DNA of 64,000 nt from Seminavis robusta (taxonomy: Eukaryota > Bacillariophyta > Bacillariophyceae > Naviculales > Naviculaceae), in contig CAICTM010000026.1 in the NCBI GenBank assembly GCA_903772945.1, positions 1 through 64,000 on the forward strand, in the 5' to 3' direction. Shown one piece after another: positions 20,627-31,563 of the stretch (position 1 is its first letter; each line of letters opens with the position of its first letter). The notes under the pieces were generated by a model. The model searched no databases. It was given only the letters and a program-made list of their open reading frames with translations, and was not told where the DNA came from. The position numbers were made by a program, and so were the translations under genes.

Positions 20627-20650
20627 TGTAATGCGTTTTCCTGCTTCTCC
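20627..20650 (-). repeat. right terminal inverted repeat
   Basis: Reverse complement begins GGAGAAGCAGGAAAACGCAT and matches the left repeat at 22 of 24 positions. Followed by CAG. It ends only 63 bp from the stop codon of the multicopper oxidase. Confidence 0.8.
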
Positions 20651-20713
20651 CAGCGATTCCAGCACTCAGCATCTAACAAACAACGTTCCTGGCGATATTA
20701 CGTTGTAAAACAC

Positions 20714-22754
20714 TCACTCATTCACATCTTTGAATTTGATTGCCATGATCATTCCAGTGTCTTCGTGGGCCAAAAAATGGCAGTGAAAGACCGATTTTCC
20801 GTTCAAATTGACGACGGGGGCAGGAACGAATTGGATCCAAATCTTCACGATTCCATAGGGTGGAATGACCACCGTGTCGCGCCACACTCTTGCTGGTTGG
20901 ACCCGTGTCATGTATTCCATCATGGGTGCAGAAACCAAGGCATTGCCACTCGATGCCGATATGACTTGGAAGGGCACGACATGAATATGAAAAGGGTGGG
21001 TGGCGTTCGATGTACTGACGAGTGTCCACTCTTCTGCATGTCCGTCCAAGACCAACTCATCCAAGATGTAGTCGATCTCAAAAGCTTTTTCGTTGATGGT
21101 GAACTGCGGAAACGGGATCTTTGTCACGTCTCCAGCAACATCAAAATAGACGGTGCGCCGTTTTGTCACCGTCTCGGGAGCAATGTTGAAGGCATGGGCT
21201 GTCGGCAGAGTAAACTTGAGGGAAGAAATGTCCACTGCCGTTGCTGGAGTTGGTGGCTCTGTCACTTGAAAAGTTGCCAGTAGTTGATCACCCGGTCCCA
21301 CACCATAGAACTGGATCTTAGACAACCCCATAGTCCAAACCTCGTAGATGCCGGCAGCAGGGAATTGAAGGAGAATATCCTGGCGCATACCACCGCCCTG
21401 CACGTATTGGTCAACCTGGATGGGTTCAGCATAGTTGATACCATCCGAACCGGCATCCCAAACTTTCACTAGATTCCCGTCCTCGTCTAGAATGCGGAAG
21501 TTGACCAAATTCTCCGTGGTTCCTGTGAGGAACTTTAGCCATGTGGTTTCCCCAACGGTCATTTCGAAGTTAGGTTGGAACTGACCGTTAACACAGTAGG
21601 TAGCTTCGGGGTGCGCTACAATTCCTCTTTGGCCATTCAGAAAGGTGGTTACCACATAAGTATTGGCTTCAACATCACTAAAAGCAAAGTGAGGATCCGT
21701 CACAACAAATGGCGTAACTGTTGAAATTCCAGCTTCTTCGAGCTCTCGTGAAAAGCTGCCCTCGATGGCAAGCAATCCAGCTGCTTGGGCCCAGGTCCAC
21801 ATGGCCGAGGACCCGTGGCGGTGAGTGTGGTACCTGGGATTTTCATTTGCGAGACAGATGGGTAAGCAATTCAACAACAGGCCAGGAGATTGTTCACCTT
21901 GTACGATGCTCTACGTACCAATATGTACCCGTGGGATGGTCTTCAGGAAAGTAGAAGGAATAGCAGTAGCATTCACCAGGTCCAACACTGATCCAGTCGG
22001 CGTCGGCGTCTGAAGTTCCTTGCGGCATGAACAGATGAGGCTCGACAACGGCACCGTGCAGATGTAAGTTCACCTGGTCATAGTTGGACGGGATGTTTTC
22101 CGGATTTGGTACAGTGATGTCTTCCACGGTTTCGGGCGTGGGTCCAATGAATGTCAAACCATATGGTTGCAACTCATAGTATCCGCCATCGGGGTTGCTG
22201 CGATTGAGGAATGGGACGTATAGAGACTTGTCGACACTTTCAACGGTGTATCCATCTCCCATACCGGTGGGGGGTGTTCCCGGTTCGAGGTTGTTTCGGA
22301 GAAGAATGGACATGGTTTCTCCTGGCTTGACCTTGAGGCTGGGGCCCAAGGGGCCTGTTTGTGCTTTGGCCTCAGGCGTGTCCTCGAATCCTTCGCCTCC
22401 CGTGAAAGTGCGAATACGAGCATAAGCACCAGTAGCGCTTGCTGGAGCATCCAGCCCAGGCGGATAGTTCTCGATCCAGTACTTTTCGTAGGAAGCAATA
22501 ATTTCGTAGTATCGATCCGTGGTTGTCCCGCAAGTACGTTCCTGGACTGCACAAGAATAGGAAATCGAGGCAAGGGGAAGTGGATGACGAGGGTTTTCGT
22601 CTTCAGATACTTCTTCAGGAAAAGAGTTGGATTGTTTGTTTACAGAGCGCAGATGTGGAAGGTCGAGATCATCTTGAGCAGAAATCATCAGCCTGTCGCC
22701 TCGAAACGAAAGTAGAAGAAAGCTGACAAGCAGCCAGCACCTAAGGAAGTTCAT
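20714..22754 (-). CDS. multicopper oxidase, secreted
   Basis: Exons 22754..21919 and 21833..20714, with an 85-bp GT-AG intron in phase 2; 651 residues. The signal peptide is MNFLRCWLLVSFLLLSF. All four copper-ligand clusters are present: HLHGAVVEPH, WYHTHRHGS (created across the splice junction), HPFHIHVVPF and HCHFLAHEDTGM. The last includes the type 1 Cys, His and axial Met. The protein should therefore bind type 1 copper plus the trinuclear centre and couple substrate oxidation to reduction of O2 to water, outside the cell or in the secretory path. The substrate (phenolics, metal ions such as Fe or Mn) cannot be told. The open frame extends upstream to an ATG at 22979, but the signal peptide marks 22754 as the start. 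The upstream part overlaps the adjacent retrotransposon LTR. Confidence 0.9.
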
Positions 22755-23040
22755 GGTCAGGGATCGAATGGGTGGGATGGATTTACCTTCTGCGTGGATG
22801 ATGATTGTGACCTCTTGTATTGGGGAGTAATTTGGTTTTAGATCTTTAAAAAAGTTGAAAAGCAAAAGTGAGGATTTTCTGGTGGTGCACAGCAATTCTT
22901 GTGATTGAATTGGATATAAGGACCCCCGCAACACTTTAGACCTAAAACTCCCTTGGTTCCTTGCATGATGAATTTGCATGCGAACCGGACTAGATGATTA
23001 ATACACGAGTCAATAGTAAAGAGGTGTCAGGTATATTTCC

Positions 23041-23056
23041 TCCAACACACTCCTGC
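23041..23056 (-). repeat. polypurine tract / 3' LTR junction
   Basis: Read on the minus strand this is GCAGGAGTGTGTTGGA, placed 17 bases after the RNase H stop codon, where a polypurine tract and LTR start are expected. The identical 16-mer occurs on the plus strand at 35842..35857. Confidence 0.6.
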
Positions 23057-23072
23057 ACGGTGCCCTAAGTGG

Positions 23073-26000
23073 CTACCGTGGAACGAATAAATAAATTAGG
23101 AAATCAAACAAGGGGTGGATGCCCATGATGAAAGCCCTGTGCTCGTGGAAGAGCTTGCCCTGAAGGGGCTTCGTGAAAAAATCTCCACGCATCTCCAAGG
23201 TTGGGCAGTACACCACTCTAAGGTTGCCTTTTCCAATCTGATCGTGAATGAAGAAGAAACGGATGTCAATTGCCCGAGTCCTTTTGCCCGAGCTGTCTTT
23301 GCCGTTCTCAGCAAGGATGATGGTCGACTTATTGTCTTGCATCAGGATGTTGTCCTTGACAATGATCCCCTGCTCTTCAAGAAACAACTTGGCCCATAAC
23401 ATTGGAGACATGACGTCGTCTGCTCCAATCAACTCCGCTTCGGTACTGCTCCTTGAGTTGAGCTTCTGTTTCGCGGATACCGACAACACCGCTCCACTTC
23501 CAAAGGACATGACTCCTCCTGTATGGGAACGGTAATCAGGATGGACTGCAAATGATGCATCCACCCACCAAGATGGAGAATCAACTTGTCCTCCACTGTC
23601 TGTTCCAGGAACTTCAGTCCTTGGGTCAACTTGTCCCAATCATCAGATGTTGGGCTTCTAACACGAGTGCATAAGACAGTTGTCAGAGTTTGCACATCTG
23701 GTCGAGCACGTTTGCACAGGAACAGCAGCTTGGCTGCAAAGGTATGGTAGGTTTCCCTGCTTTTGTCATTCAGGATGGTGCCATCACCAGAGCTGAAGAG
23801 GTCAGCAGGAGCTGCACTTGATACCTTTCTCATCTCCTCGAAGTTGACTGGGAATTCCGATACCATCTTCTTGATGTAATCTATCATGTCGATGATCACC
23901 TTTCCTGGGTCTGAGAAGTCCACTGTCATCCCCAAGTAGTCATGCTTGGGACCACGGGTTGCCTTGACGGCCCCATATGTTCCGTACTTGTCATTGAACC
24001 ACTCCAGGGTTCGATTGTTTACCAGTTTCATCCGGTGGCTCGACATCAGGCCGTCCACATGGAAGCGTATCGTCTGCTGATATCCTTCAATCATCCTATT
24101 GGCAACACACGGATCATACTGGTTGAATACGAATTCGATTCCCTCCAGGTCACTCCTGAAGAGCTTGTACCAAAGCAGTGCTGCCAAAACCATTCCGTAG
24201 ATGGCTCTTTCCACAACGACATAGAGGACTGGTCGTCCCTTTTTGTATGTCAGGAAAGAGGCATATGTGTCAGGATCAATTTCGACAAGCAAGTCTGCAA
24301 GGGTTCCCTCAATGATCATGAGGACCCTGTCTTCACCTTGTTTGACTTTTGGCATTGGTGTTTGGATGAACGCATTGGGAACATCCAGGGACATCACATC
24401 CCTATTCTCGGATGCATCGATACACATGGATAACATCAAACCCTCAAGTGAAACTGTTGGGCTTCTGGCATCTTCTTTCTGATGGTACACCCTTGTAGGT
24501 TTCCCATTGTAGACTGCACGTGCCTTGACCGTGCCATCCCTTTTCTCACTCACAAACATGAGTGCCATTTGTGCCTTTTTCAATTCAGAATCACTGCACT
24601 TGTTTGGGTCGACTGGACTGAAGCAGACTCTGCTGTGGAGCTGGTCCATCTCTTTGAGCGCCGCCTTTCTGGCTTTGTTGCCCCACACTTTCAGACCCTT
24701 GGGTAGAAGATGCTGTTGGGCATGGCTGCTCTCATCCTTGACTTCTGCTGTGGCACTCCTGTGATTACAGGAGTCCATGAACAATGCCAAGTGCTTGCTT
24801 GTTTCGGTCTCGTAAAGCAGTGGCTGATTCACTTCATCATCTTGGACGAAGGTTACTCCTTTCTTGTTTGCTTCAGCTGTTGCAATCCAAGCTGATCGTT
24901 GAATTCCAACTCTGGGAAGCTTGGAAGCTTTGTCTGGCCCAGCGAGGTTTCCATCGTTGGTATCCACTGCTGGTGCCGTCTCTTCGACTGTAGGGTTGGC
25001 TGGACTTGTACTTGTTGGGATTCCTTGGAATCCCTCTTCTCCTTCTTCATCGGAGTCAATGTCTGTGGCATACTGTTTGGATGCCCTTGGTACTAGCCCT
25101 GGGGCGTTCCCATCCTCAGAATCTTCATCTGATTCTTTGGATTCCACTGAATCGTCGTCCGAAGAGTCTCCATAGACTTGTAGGTAGCTCTCATTTCCAT
25201 TGTCACCATCCACTCCTGCAGGCAAACCTACAGGTAAAAATTCCACAAAGTCACGGTTGTGAAAGATTAGTGGTTTCTTGCCCTCACCGTATGCCTTCTT
25301 TTCGACAGCATCAATGACTGGGCGAGGCATCGGCAGAATACGAACATGCTGGCGTGTGATTACCTCAAAGGTGACAAGATCCATCACACTGTGCCCTCCT
25401 TGGTGGTTGTCCATCAGGGGGCGGAGATAGATGCAATCCAAACGCCTGGGCTCCATGGAATTGAGCTTGTCTGGTTCGTTGGAAGCTAGACAATAGCTCC
25501 CAAAAGTGTACTGAATATCTTTGTAGCTTGTGGTCCGACCCTCCAGGATCTGCCTAGGAGGATACACTTTGGAGATTCCATCAAGCGCGGGGAAGAGGTT
25601 GAGTTTACAGTTAACATCGTATACCAATTCCACAATCATCACCTTGGCATCACCATGAATGGGGTTGAATGCCAGGCTGCGCGGATGCGCTCCTTCAAGG
25701 TTCTGATGTTGCGTTCGGCTGGGCCACTGTGGGTCTGAGCCGCTCCATGGTTCAGCTTGAGCTCCATGTCGTTTTTGACAGGATCCATCAAGCTCTTGAA
25801 CTCCAGGTCACACTGTATTTCTTGGATCTTGAAGTCATTGTTCCCATACGGGTCAAAGATCTTGTCAATGGCGGCATAGAAGGATTTGCCTTTCCTGTTG
25901 GTAAGGTAGGCAGATTCTCGGTGACGGATTTGGAGGTCAGTGAATGCAAGGAAAGCAATTTCACAAACATAGAAGACATCCATGCATCCTGTCAAGAACC

Positions 26001-27042
26001 TGTGTGGGGCCACCAGCTCATCCGGAACAGCATGGATACTGTCGGTCACTGGTGGTGGGCGTCTGCGCGTAGTAGAGCCCTTGGCCTTGCCCATGTCGCT
26101 GCCAAAAATTAATTCGGCGCGGTCGATGTCCTCCAACTTGACGGGACAATCGCGAATTTGACCAGTCCTGATCATGTTGCGGTACCCCTCCAAAGATGGG
26201 CGCTGGAGGTTGTGGTACAAATTTCTTGCGAGAAATGCACCCTTGGCTTGCTTCTTGGTAAAGCCTTCGAGGTTGCCCTCCACCGTCTGGACCAAATTCT
26301 GGAACTCCGGTGAAAACTGGTTGAGGTGAGACATGTGATCCAGTAGGGCTTGCTCAATCAGCACTCCATACAGACCTTTGGCGGTCCTTCCATATCTGGT
26401 ATGGATCCCAGTTGGGCGGTAGTGGTAGATGGCGTCGTCCACTCTTGAGTCCATGAGGACATAGGATCCATCCTGTGCTCTGACGCAGTCATCCACAACA
26501 AGAGACAAAGCGTTGATGTTGGCGATGCCTCCTGGATTGGCATAACCATTTCCATAAGGGGTGTCCTCTTCTTGGGTAAGCTTGGTGCTTCCAACGTTTG
26601 TGGCCATCTCGATTGGTCTTGGAGAGAGCCGCTGGCGGACAATCGTGTCCGGATTCATGACAGTTCGGATGGAACTGCCACTGTCGAGATAAACTGTGTT
26701 GGGTCCATCAGGAATGAGGCTCTTGACCGACACTCCTGCAAGATTTGGCTCTGCCACTCCTGTGAGTTCGGCATCTGCCACTCCTGGGGACTCAAACACA
26801 ATTTGGTGGTGCTGTTCTTCGACTGATAGTGAGTCTTGGTCTTGGAAATCTTCATAACAGTTGCCTCGCTGGTTCTCCCGCTGACGCCGACTGGGTCCAC
26901 GGTATAAGCAGCGAAATTCAGTCTCTGTATCTGAGCTGTAGTCGGAACAGCAGCTCTGATCATCATCTTGGCCATCCCGAGGGATCACTCCTTCACATGG
27001 AGCTGTGTGGAAGACGGTGTCAGGGAAGGCAGAACGACTCAC
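23073..27042 (-). pseudogene. pol: Copia pol: protease, integrase, RT, RNase H
   Basis: Three frames together encode pol. Frame 1 (27042..25639) has a protease-like YLDSGSS and an integrase core with CMDVFYV, IQCDLEF and the AERNIRTLKERIR glutamate. It slips at about 25665, where the neighbouring frame carries on (FNPIHGDAKVMIVELVYDV). Frame 2 (to 23429) carries the RT with KARAVYNGKPTR, DVMSLDVPNAFIQT and YDPCVANR. The catalytic pair normally written VDD reads FHVDGLMSSH, Gly encoded at 24052..24050, so the second Asp is lost. A second break at about 23565 shifts to frame 3 (23639..23073), with RNase H motifs WWVDASFAVHPDYRSHTGG and STEAELIGADD. A pre-integrase zinc finger is not evident. 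Confidence 0.85.
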
Positions 27043-27095
27043 AATTATATTATGGGTTTCATTATACCGCTGAAGGATAAGGTCGGATCCGATGC

Positions 27096-28586
27096 TTACA
27101 CCGTCAGGACCTCCCTCGGCAAGCTGATCATGGCCGCAGCCGGAGTGATAGCTTTCTTCGGATGATGTCGCATCATGCTTCCACTCCTCTGCATATCAGT
27201 GTCGATATCGACTCCAATATCAGAGGAAGGATCGAGTTGGAGTTGGGAAATATCGAGCGCTAGTGAATCTGGATCATCAGCGGGTATCTCCGCAATAGGT
27301 GCCTCCTTGACGGGTGCTTCTTCCGCTGTAAGATTGGCCAAGAGCTGTTGTTCAAGCTTGGTGGCAGCTTGGCGTTGACGAAGCAAGAGTGTATCGCCAG
27401 GTTGCTGAATCTGATGGTATGGTGGAGCCATGAGTGTGCCAATCACAGGAGGTGTCGTAGGATCTAGCTGTGCTTCCATGGCTGAGGAGATGCGTCGACG
27501 TGTCCAGAGGTCGAAGGGTTCATTGCACAGAACTTGCGGGTCGAAGGTGTGGTACCCTTTATGATCCTCTTGGATTTGCTGTTGGATATTCGTATCAATA
27601 GCCTCGTATTGGGAGGTACCGTAAGCAAACTGTGAGAAAGCCTGATCACCGGATGGAAGGATTGTTTCTCCATCATCGAGTGCGGGCATTGGAGGATCCG
27701 CTTCGTTGGGTACGTCGAGGAGGTCCACTGGTGCCGTCGTATTTTCACGAGAGGTTTGTGTTTGGCTGTCATCGGATTCATCAGAGAAATATACGAAGGG
27801 TTGCCAATCAGGGTCAATCTCTGGCTCGCTGAACAACATCTCGTGGGAGTAGGACTCGTAGGATGAGCGATCAACCTCGTGGACTCGTACCTCGCGTGTA
27901 GCCGTATTGGTCGACTGTGATAGGACGGACGCGATATCACCAGCGAAGGACGTTGGCGTTGAATGCGTCTTGTTGCACGCGAGCTGCAATAGGTCAGTGT
28001 CCGTCTTGTTGGACTTGGTTTGGTGCGAGGACACTTCTAGGTTGCCTGCTCGTGGCGTGGTGCTGCCCACGTCGAGGAGGTCGTGGGAGTTGACTGAGCG
28101 GGATGGGCGTGATTGCCCAGAGTTGTGGTGACTACGTCGAACAGCTAGGTCAGCCGTGTAGTCAAGAATGCTCTTCTTGCCCTGCTCGGAGATATTATCC
28201 CATGCCTCTTGATCCGACTTGGACAACGACCGCCATGTGGTTGCGTTCATCATGACCTTGCGTGGACCACGAGTGTCTGTCTGATGGGCTTGCAATAGGA
28301 CCTCCACCGGTGTATCCATATCATGGACGAATGCCTCATAGGTGTCGTCACAGGTTTCCGCTGTACCATCGTCGAAGAATTTCGTGTTGGTAGGTGCGAC
28401 GACGAGCGTTGCTTCGAGAGCGTGTGGACGTCGCATGATTTGCATTGTCATGAGTTGTGCTTGCTCGAAAGGGCTGCTCGGTATTGCTCGAGTGTATACT
28501 GGAGGTGTCGCCTGCAGCTTTCTTGGTTTGCAGTGCGAGACGTCGTACAGGGGCGAGATTTGGTGCCTTGGAGATTGAGCTTCCAA
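27096..28586 (-). CDS. retroelement ORF between gag and pol, unknown product
   Basis: A 496-codon open frame on the same strand as pol, ending 53 bp before the pol ORF. The sequence is low in recognisable domains. One stretch, TWRSLSKSDQEAWDNISEQG, resembles a conserved patch found near the gag-pol border of diatom Copia elements (recalled, not searched). The rest is Ser/Thr/Asp/Gln-rich and looks disordered, including a Pro/Asp-rich C-terminus. It is probably the decayed middle of the gag-pol polyprotein rather than a host gene. The start at 28586 is an arbitrary first start codon. Confidence 0.4.
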   Translation of the reverse strand: MEAQSPRHQISPLYDVSHCKPRKLQATPPVYTRAIPSSPFEQAQLMTMQIMRRPHALEATLVVAPTNTKFFDDGTAETCDDTYEAFVHDMDTPVEVLLQAHQTDTRGPRKVMMNATTWRSLSKSDQEAWDNISEQGKKSILDYTADLAVRRSHHNSGQSRPSRSVNSHDLLDVGSTTPRAGNLEVSSHQTKSNKTDTDLLQLACNKTHSTPTSFAGDIASVLSQSTNTATREVRVHEVDRSSYESYSHEMLFSEPEIDPDWQPFVYFSDESDDSQTQTSRENTTAPVDLLDVPNEADPPMPALDDGETILPSGDQAFSQFAYGTSQYEAIDTNIQQQIQEDHKGYHTFDPQVLCNEPFDLWTRRRISSAMEAQLDPTTPPVIGTLMAPPYHQIQQPGDTLLLRQRQAATKLEQQLLANLTAEEAPVKEAPIAEIPADDPDSLALDISQLQLDPSSDIGVDIDTDMQRSGSMMRHHPKKAITPAAAMISLPREVLTV

Positions 28587-29876
28587 GAAACGTGCCCCCT
28601 GTTGTCAGTGTACGGCTCGTCCTGATCTCATTGTACTGCCGAAATTGTTCGAGGAAGTTGGAGATGAACCAGCTTGGGACCCTCTCCATACACCTCTGCG
28701 ATATCGGCGGAGGGAGATAACACGAAATCTTATCGAGCGCAGGGTTGCGACCATGACTTGGAGTAATATTCGTCAATTGCCTTCCAGATCACACGAGTGT
28801 CCTTGTCGGTTTCGTTGGCAAGGACGACAGATCGTGCCTGTGCTTCTTGGAAGATGTCTTCGAAGGTCTTGTACATCCATTCTCGTTGTTTCTCGTCTAG
28901 TTCGACGTTGTGACCGTGAAGTCAGAATCAATGAGGTGGGAGAGACCTTGAGATTTGAGCGTGTTGAGGAAGTTCTTCCTCCATTGATGAAGACTGATTC
29001 GTCGCGAAACTCTCTGAACCTGAGCGGACGGGCTTGTTGTTCTTGTCCCAAAGTGCGATTGCACGCTCCCCATCGGTCATCGTGGCATCGCTGCGTCTCA
29101 TTTGTTGCCATGGGACGATTCGCCGTGTGGCTGGAAGAGTCCAACTCTGAAAGCGTCGAGTCGTCGGCCGTCAGTGATACGACGCGGATGGGTGCCTTCC
29201 TCTTTGACGACCAATGGTGATACATCTGTATCGCCGGGAGCAGTAGTTCTTCCTGGTGAGAGTACTGGTCTTGGAGCGCCGTTGGTGTCGTCGGAAGCTT
29301 GGAGATCCATAACTTCATCTTTGGTGGAAGTAGGAGATCCATCCATCCGTCGATTCCTTGTTCAGACAGTGCGATGCGCATGTGAGATGCAGTTGTACCC
29401 TGTGGTGGAAGCGCTTCGCCGCATAGGGTGCATAGACATGCTTGAGCTTGGCTGCTTCATCGGCCATCTTGATGGAGGTGGCAGTGCGTAACTGCAACTA
29501 GTTAATCTGCTAACGTGAGGAAATACTACTTGAAAAGAGGGATCTTGTAGAGGTAGCTACCACCCAACGAGATCAACTGCAACTATTCAAGACGAGTGCA
29601 AAGTAAATGCAAAGTTCGCTTCTTAGTAATTCATAATCTGTGTTGTGAGCTTTGATTGATGCGATCAGTAAAGCTAGTCGTAGCGGTTAGAAATGCATCG
29701 TGGTAGTGATCTTGATTCATACGGAATCAACGTGGTATCTGCGGGAAACGGTTCGTTGGCAGGATGCTTTACTCCTGTCGAATACTCCAATTTACCGTGT
29801 CCTTTGGTTTCGTTGAGAACGTGTTCTTGCCAGCGTTCTCTGTTCCATCGTGTTGACCCATAAAGCATGACTCAAT
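28587..29876 (-). other. retroelement interior, frames broken
   Basis: Overlapping short minus-strand frames (29381..28773, 28776..28348, 29346..29098) compete without a clear winner, as expected for decayed coding sequence. From about 29480 to 29870 even short frames fade. This may mark the join between two different retroelement copies, one giving the gag-like part and one giving pol. Confidence 0.35.
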
Positions 29877-31097
29877 CTACTCACGGATACTCTGAGTCGT
29901 GGGAGGAACTGTAACGCTTTCATTGGCTTCCGAATGGCCTTGGCACACTACCGAGAAGGGGGAGAGGCCTTCGCCCAAGGTGGTCCCTTGACCGTTCACG
30001 AAGTACTTGCGGAAGACACGATCCAGAATGTGTCCAGTGACCAAGGGTTTGTTCGCGAGGTTAATGGGCAGTGCCGATGCCTGAGTGCGTTCGTCTAGTT
30101 GAGCTTGCAAGATCCCGTGTTCATTCCCTTTGGGGGACTTCGTGAGCAGACGGTGAATGACGGGAAGGTTTGCGTCATCGGCCATGTTACAGAGGTTGTG
30201 GACGCGAGTGGCTAGGGCAGCCCGAATTTATCCGTGAAGGTTTTGTTGCTCTTCTCACGGTCGTACTGGAGTTGTTGTTCAACAGTGGCCTCCAGCGTAT
30301 CACGTAGGTTCGTGATTCCCGCATTGAAGGTTGCGTTGGTCAGGCCCGGACCTACCGTGCCAAGCGCCGCCAGGTAGGGGGAGAGCACCCGGTTGGTGCT
30401 TCGTTGGAGCGCGTTTGCGCTAATGGGCGCGGCCACGTTGGCGGCGTCATTACTAGTGGATGTATGACCTCCCGCGGCCAACGTACAACAGGCGCGGAAC
30501 CATTGGACCAAAGGGGCGATGGCAGCCTGTCGCGCAGGATCCGCATGAGTTATCTCGGGGGTGAGAACTTCCGCATGGAACTGGGGAAGACTGTACTGTC
30601 CTTCGGGACGGGCTGCAAGGACGGCTTCAGAAAGATAGGACGGAAGAGGCATTACGCGACGGACACGGAAGACATCAGTGTCCGGGACACCACCGCCGTG
30701 GGGGCCACTGTGTAGCACAGGAGCCGGAGCGGCAGCAAACATGGTTCCTCCATCAATAACTGTCATGTTGTGGCAGGTTATGTCAGCCATGCGCTCGAAG
30801 GCAGACATGGGAAGGACCACGGTGATAGCGCTTCGAAGATCGTTCCCCACCACGATAGCATAGAGATTGTCGTAAGGAGAGGCCTGGCTCGGATTCACGG
30901 GGTAGGCGTAGAGTGAGTGTCCAATGTAGATATTCGTTTCATCATTTTGGAGGACGAAGCCAAAAGTGACAGGTGAACAAAGGCAAAATTGACTCATAGC
31001 GCGAGAGGCAACATAACGGTTTGCATTCGAGGCGCCACCCACAGCAGTGAGGCTATCAGTGTAGTTTGGAGCGATCCGAAAAATTAGAGCTGGCCAT
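29877..31097 (-). pseudogene. gag: Copia gag-like region, frameshifted
   Basis: ATG 31097 opens a short frame (MASSNFSDRSK). A frame change near 31060 enters the long frame down to 30212 (276 codons), whose end (QLQYDREKSNKTFTDKFG) continues in another frame from about 30223 (ALATRVHNLCNMADDANLP) to a stop at 29877. A one-base loss explains the second break. Position upstream of pol, length, and the helical C-terminal segment fit a retroelement Gag capsid region. No CCHC knuckle is seen. Ala/Thr/Pro-rich composition and higher GC distinguish it from the flanking DNA. Confidence 0.5.
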
Positions 31098-31518
31098 GGT
31101 GAGGGTCGAAAAGATACGAAACCTTATGCCGGCGCAAGAGATTAATCTAATCTAGGTTCTTGCTTTCAGCGTCGGCTGAATGAAGAATTGCAAGCTGAGA
31201 GAGAGACAACCTTCTTGCGATCGGCAGTTCAATGGCTGGTCTTGGCTAGGTCGCTGGCTTTAGTGATTCATGGTTGCCGCTGTCGATCTTGCCAAATGTG
31301 GTCTTGGACGGGCGTCGTTGCCTTAAGGGTAATCTTGTTCGAGAGGCATTGAGGAGCTGATGCGGTGCATCATCATGTGGGGTATCCATTTCCGGAACGC
31401 AGGTGATGACCTGCGAGGTGTTGAGATGTACTTGAGTTGTAGGTGAGGAGCGTGGGAATTAATTTTGCAAATAGTGAGATAGTCCTCTCGGCAACCATGA
31501 TTAGGGTCATTGTTGCGA

Positions 31519-31563
31519 GAACCCATCAGGGTTCAAGTTTCCACGCTGCGGGGCGTGGAAACT
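31519..31563. repeat. two adjacent perfect hairpins
   Basis: Hairpin 1: GAACCC at 31519..31524, four-base loop, GGGTTC at 31529..31534. Hairpin 2: AGTTTCCACGC at 31536..31546, six-base loop, GCGTGGAAACT at 31553..31563. One base separates them. CAAGTTTCCAC recurs at about 31714. Confidence 0.75.

Larger units (their letters stand above)
18286..20650. mobile_element. Harbinger-like DNA transposon, two-gene, transposase broken
   Basis: The 2,365-bp unit is bounded by 24-bp terminal inverted repeats (22/24 identical; consensus begins GGAGRAGCAGGAAAAYGCAT) and flanked on both sides by CAG (18283..18285 and 20651..20653), a candidate 3-bp target duplication. Subterminal inverted similarities are also present (ATTACACAC near 18324 and 20610; TTGGTTGGTTGTTG near 18418 and, inverted, 20591). 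Inside lie two divergently transcribed genes: an intact minus-strand ORF (18487..19401) and a plus-strand PIF/Harbinger-type (DDE_4) transposase remnant. A two-protein layout with a separate accessory DNA-binding protein is known for Harbinger elements. Assignment rests on the transposase C-terminus, the TIRs and the 3-bp duplication together. Confidence 0.7.
23040..31097 (-). mobile_element. Copia (Ty1-type) LTR retrotransposon, decayed
   Basis: Minus-strand element with order gag-like (31097..29877), uncertain spacer, long accessory/gag-pol ORF (28586..27096), protease and integrase (27042..25639), reverse transcriptase (to about 23500), RNase H (to 23073), then a polypurine-like GCAGGAG directly before an LTR-type start TGTTGGA near 23047. 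Integrase before RT fixes the superfamily as Copia. Several frameshifts and a lost RT catalytic residue show it is dead. Neither LTR could be delimited fully: the 3' LTR would run below 23047 towards the oxidase gene, and no matching 5' copy was found above 31097. The RT belongs to the lineage common in diatoms (inference from recalled sequence patterns). Confidence 0.8.

Noticed and set aside
22755-22979. N-terminal extension of the multicopper oxidase from ATG 22979
   Set aside because: The extra 75 residues lack conservation features and precede a clear signal peptide; the sequence is probably LTR and leader.
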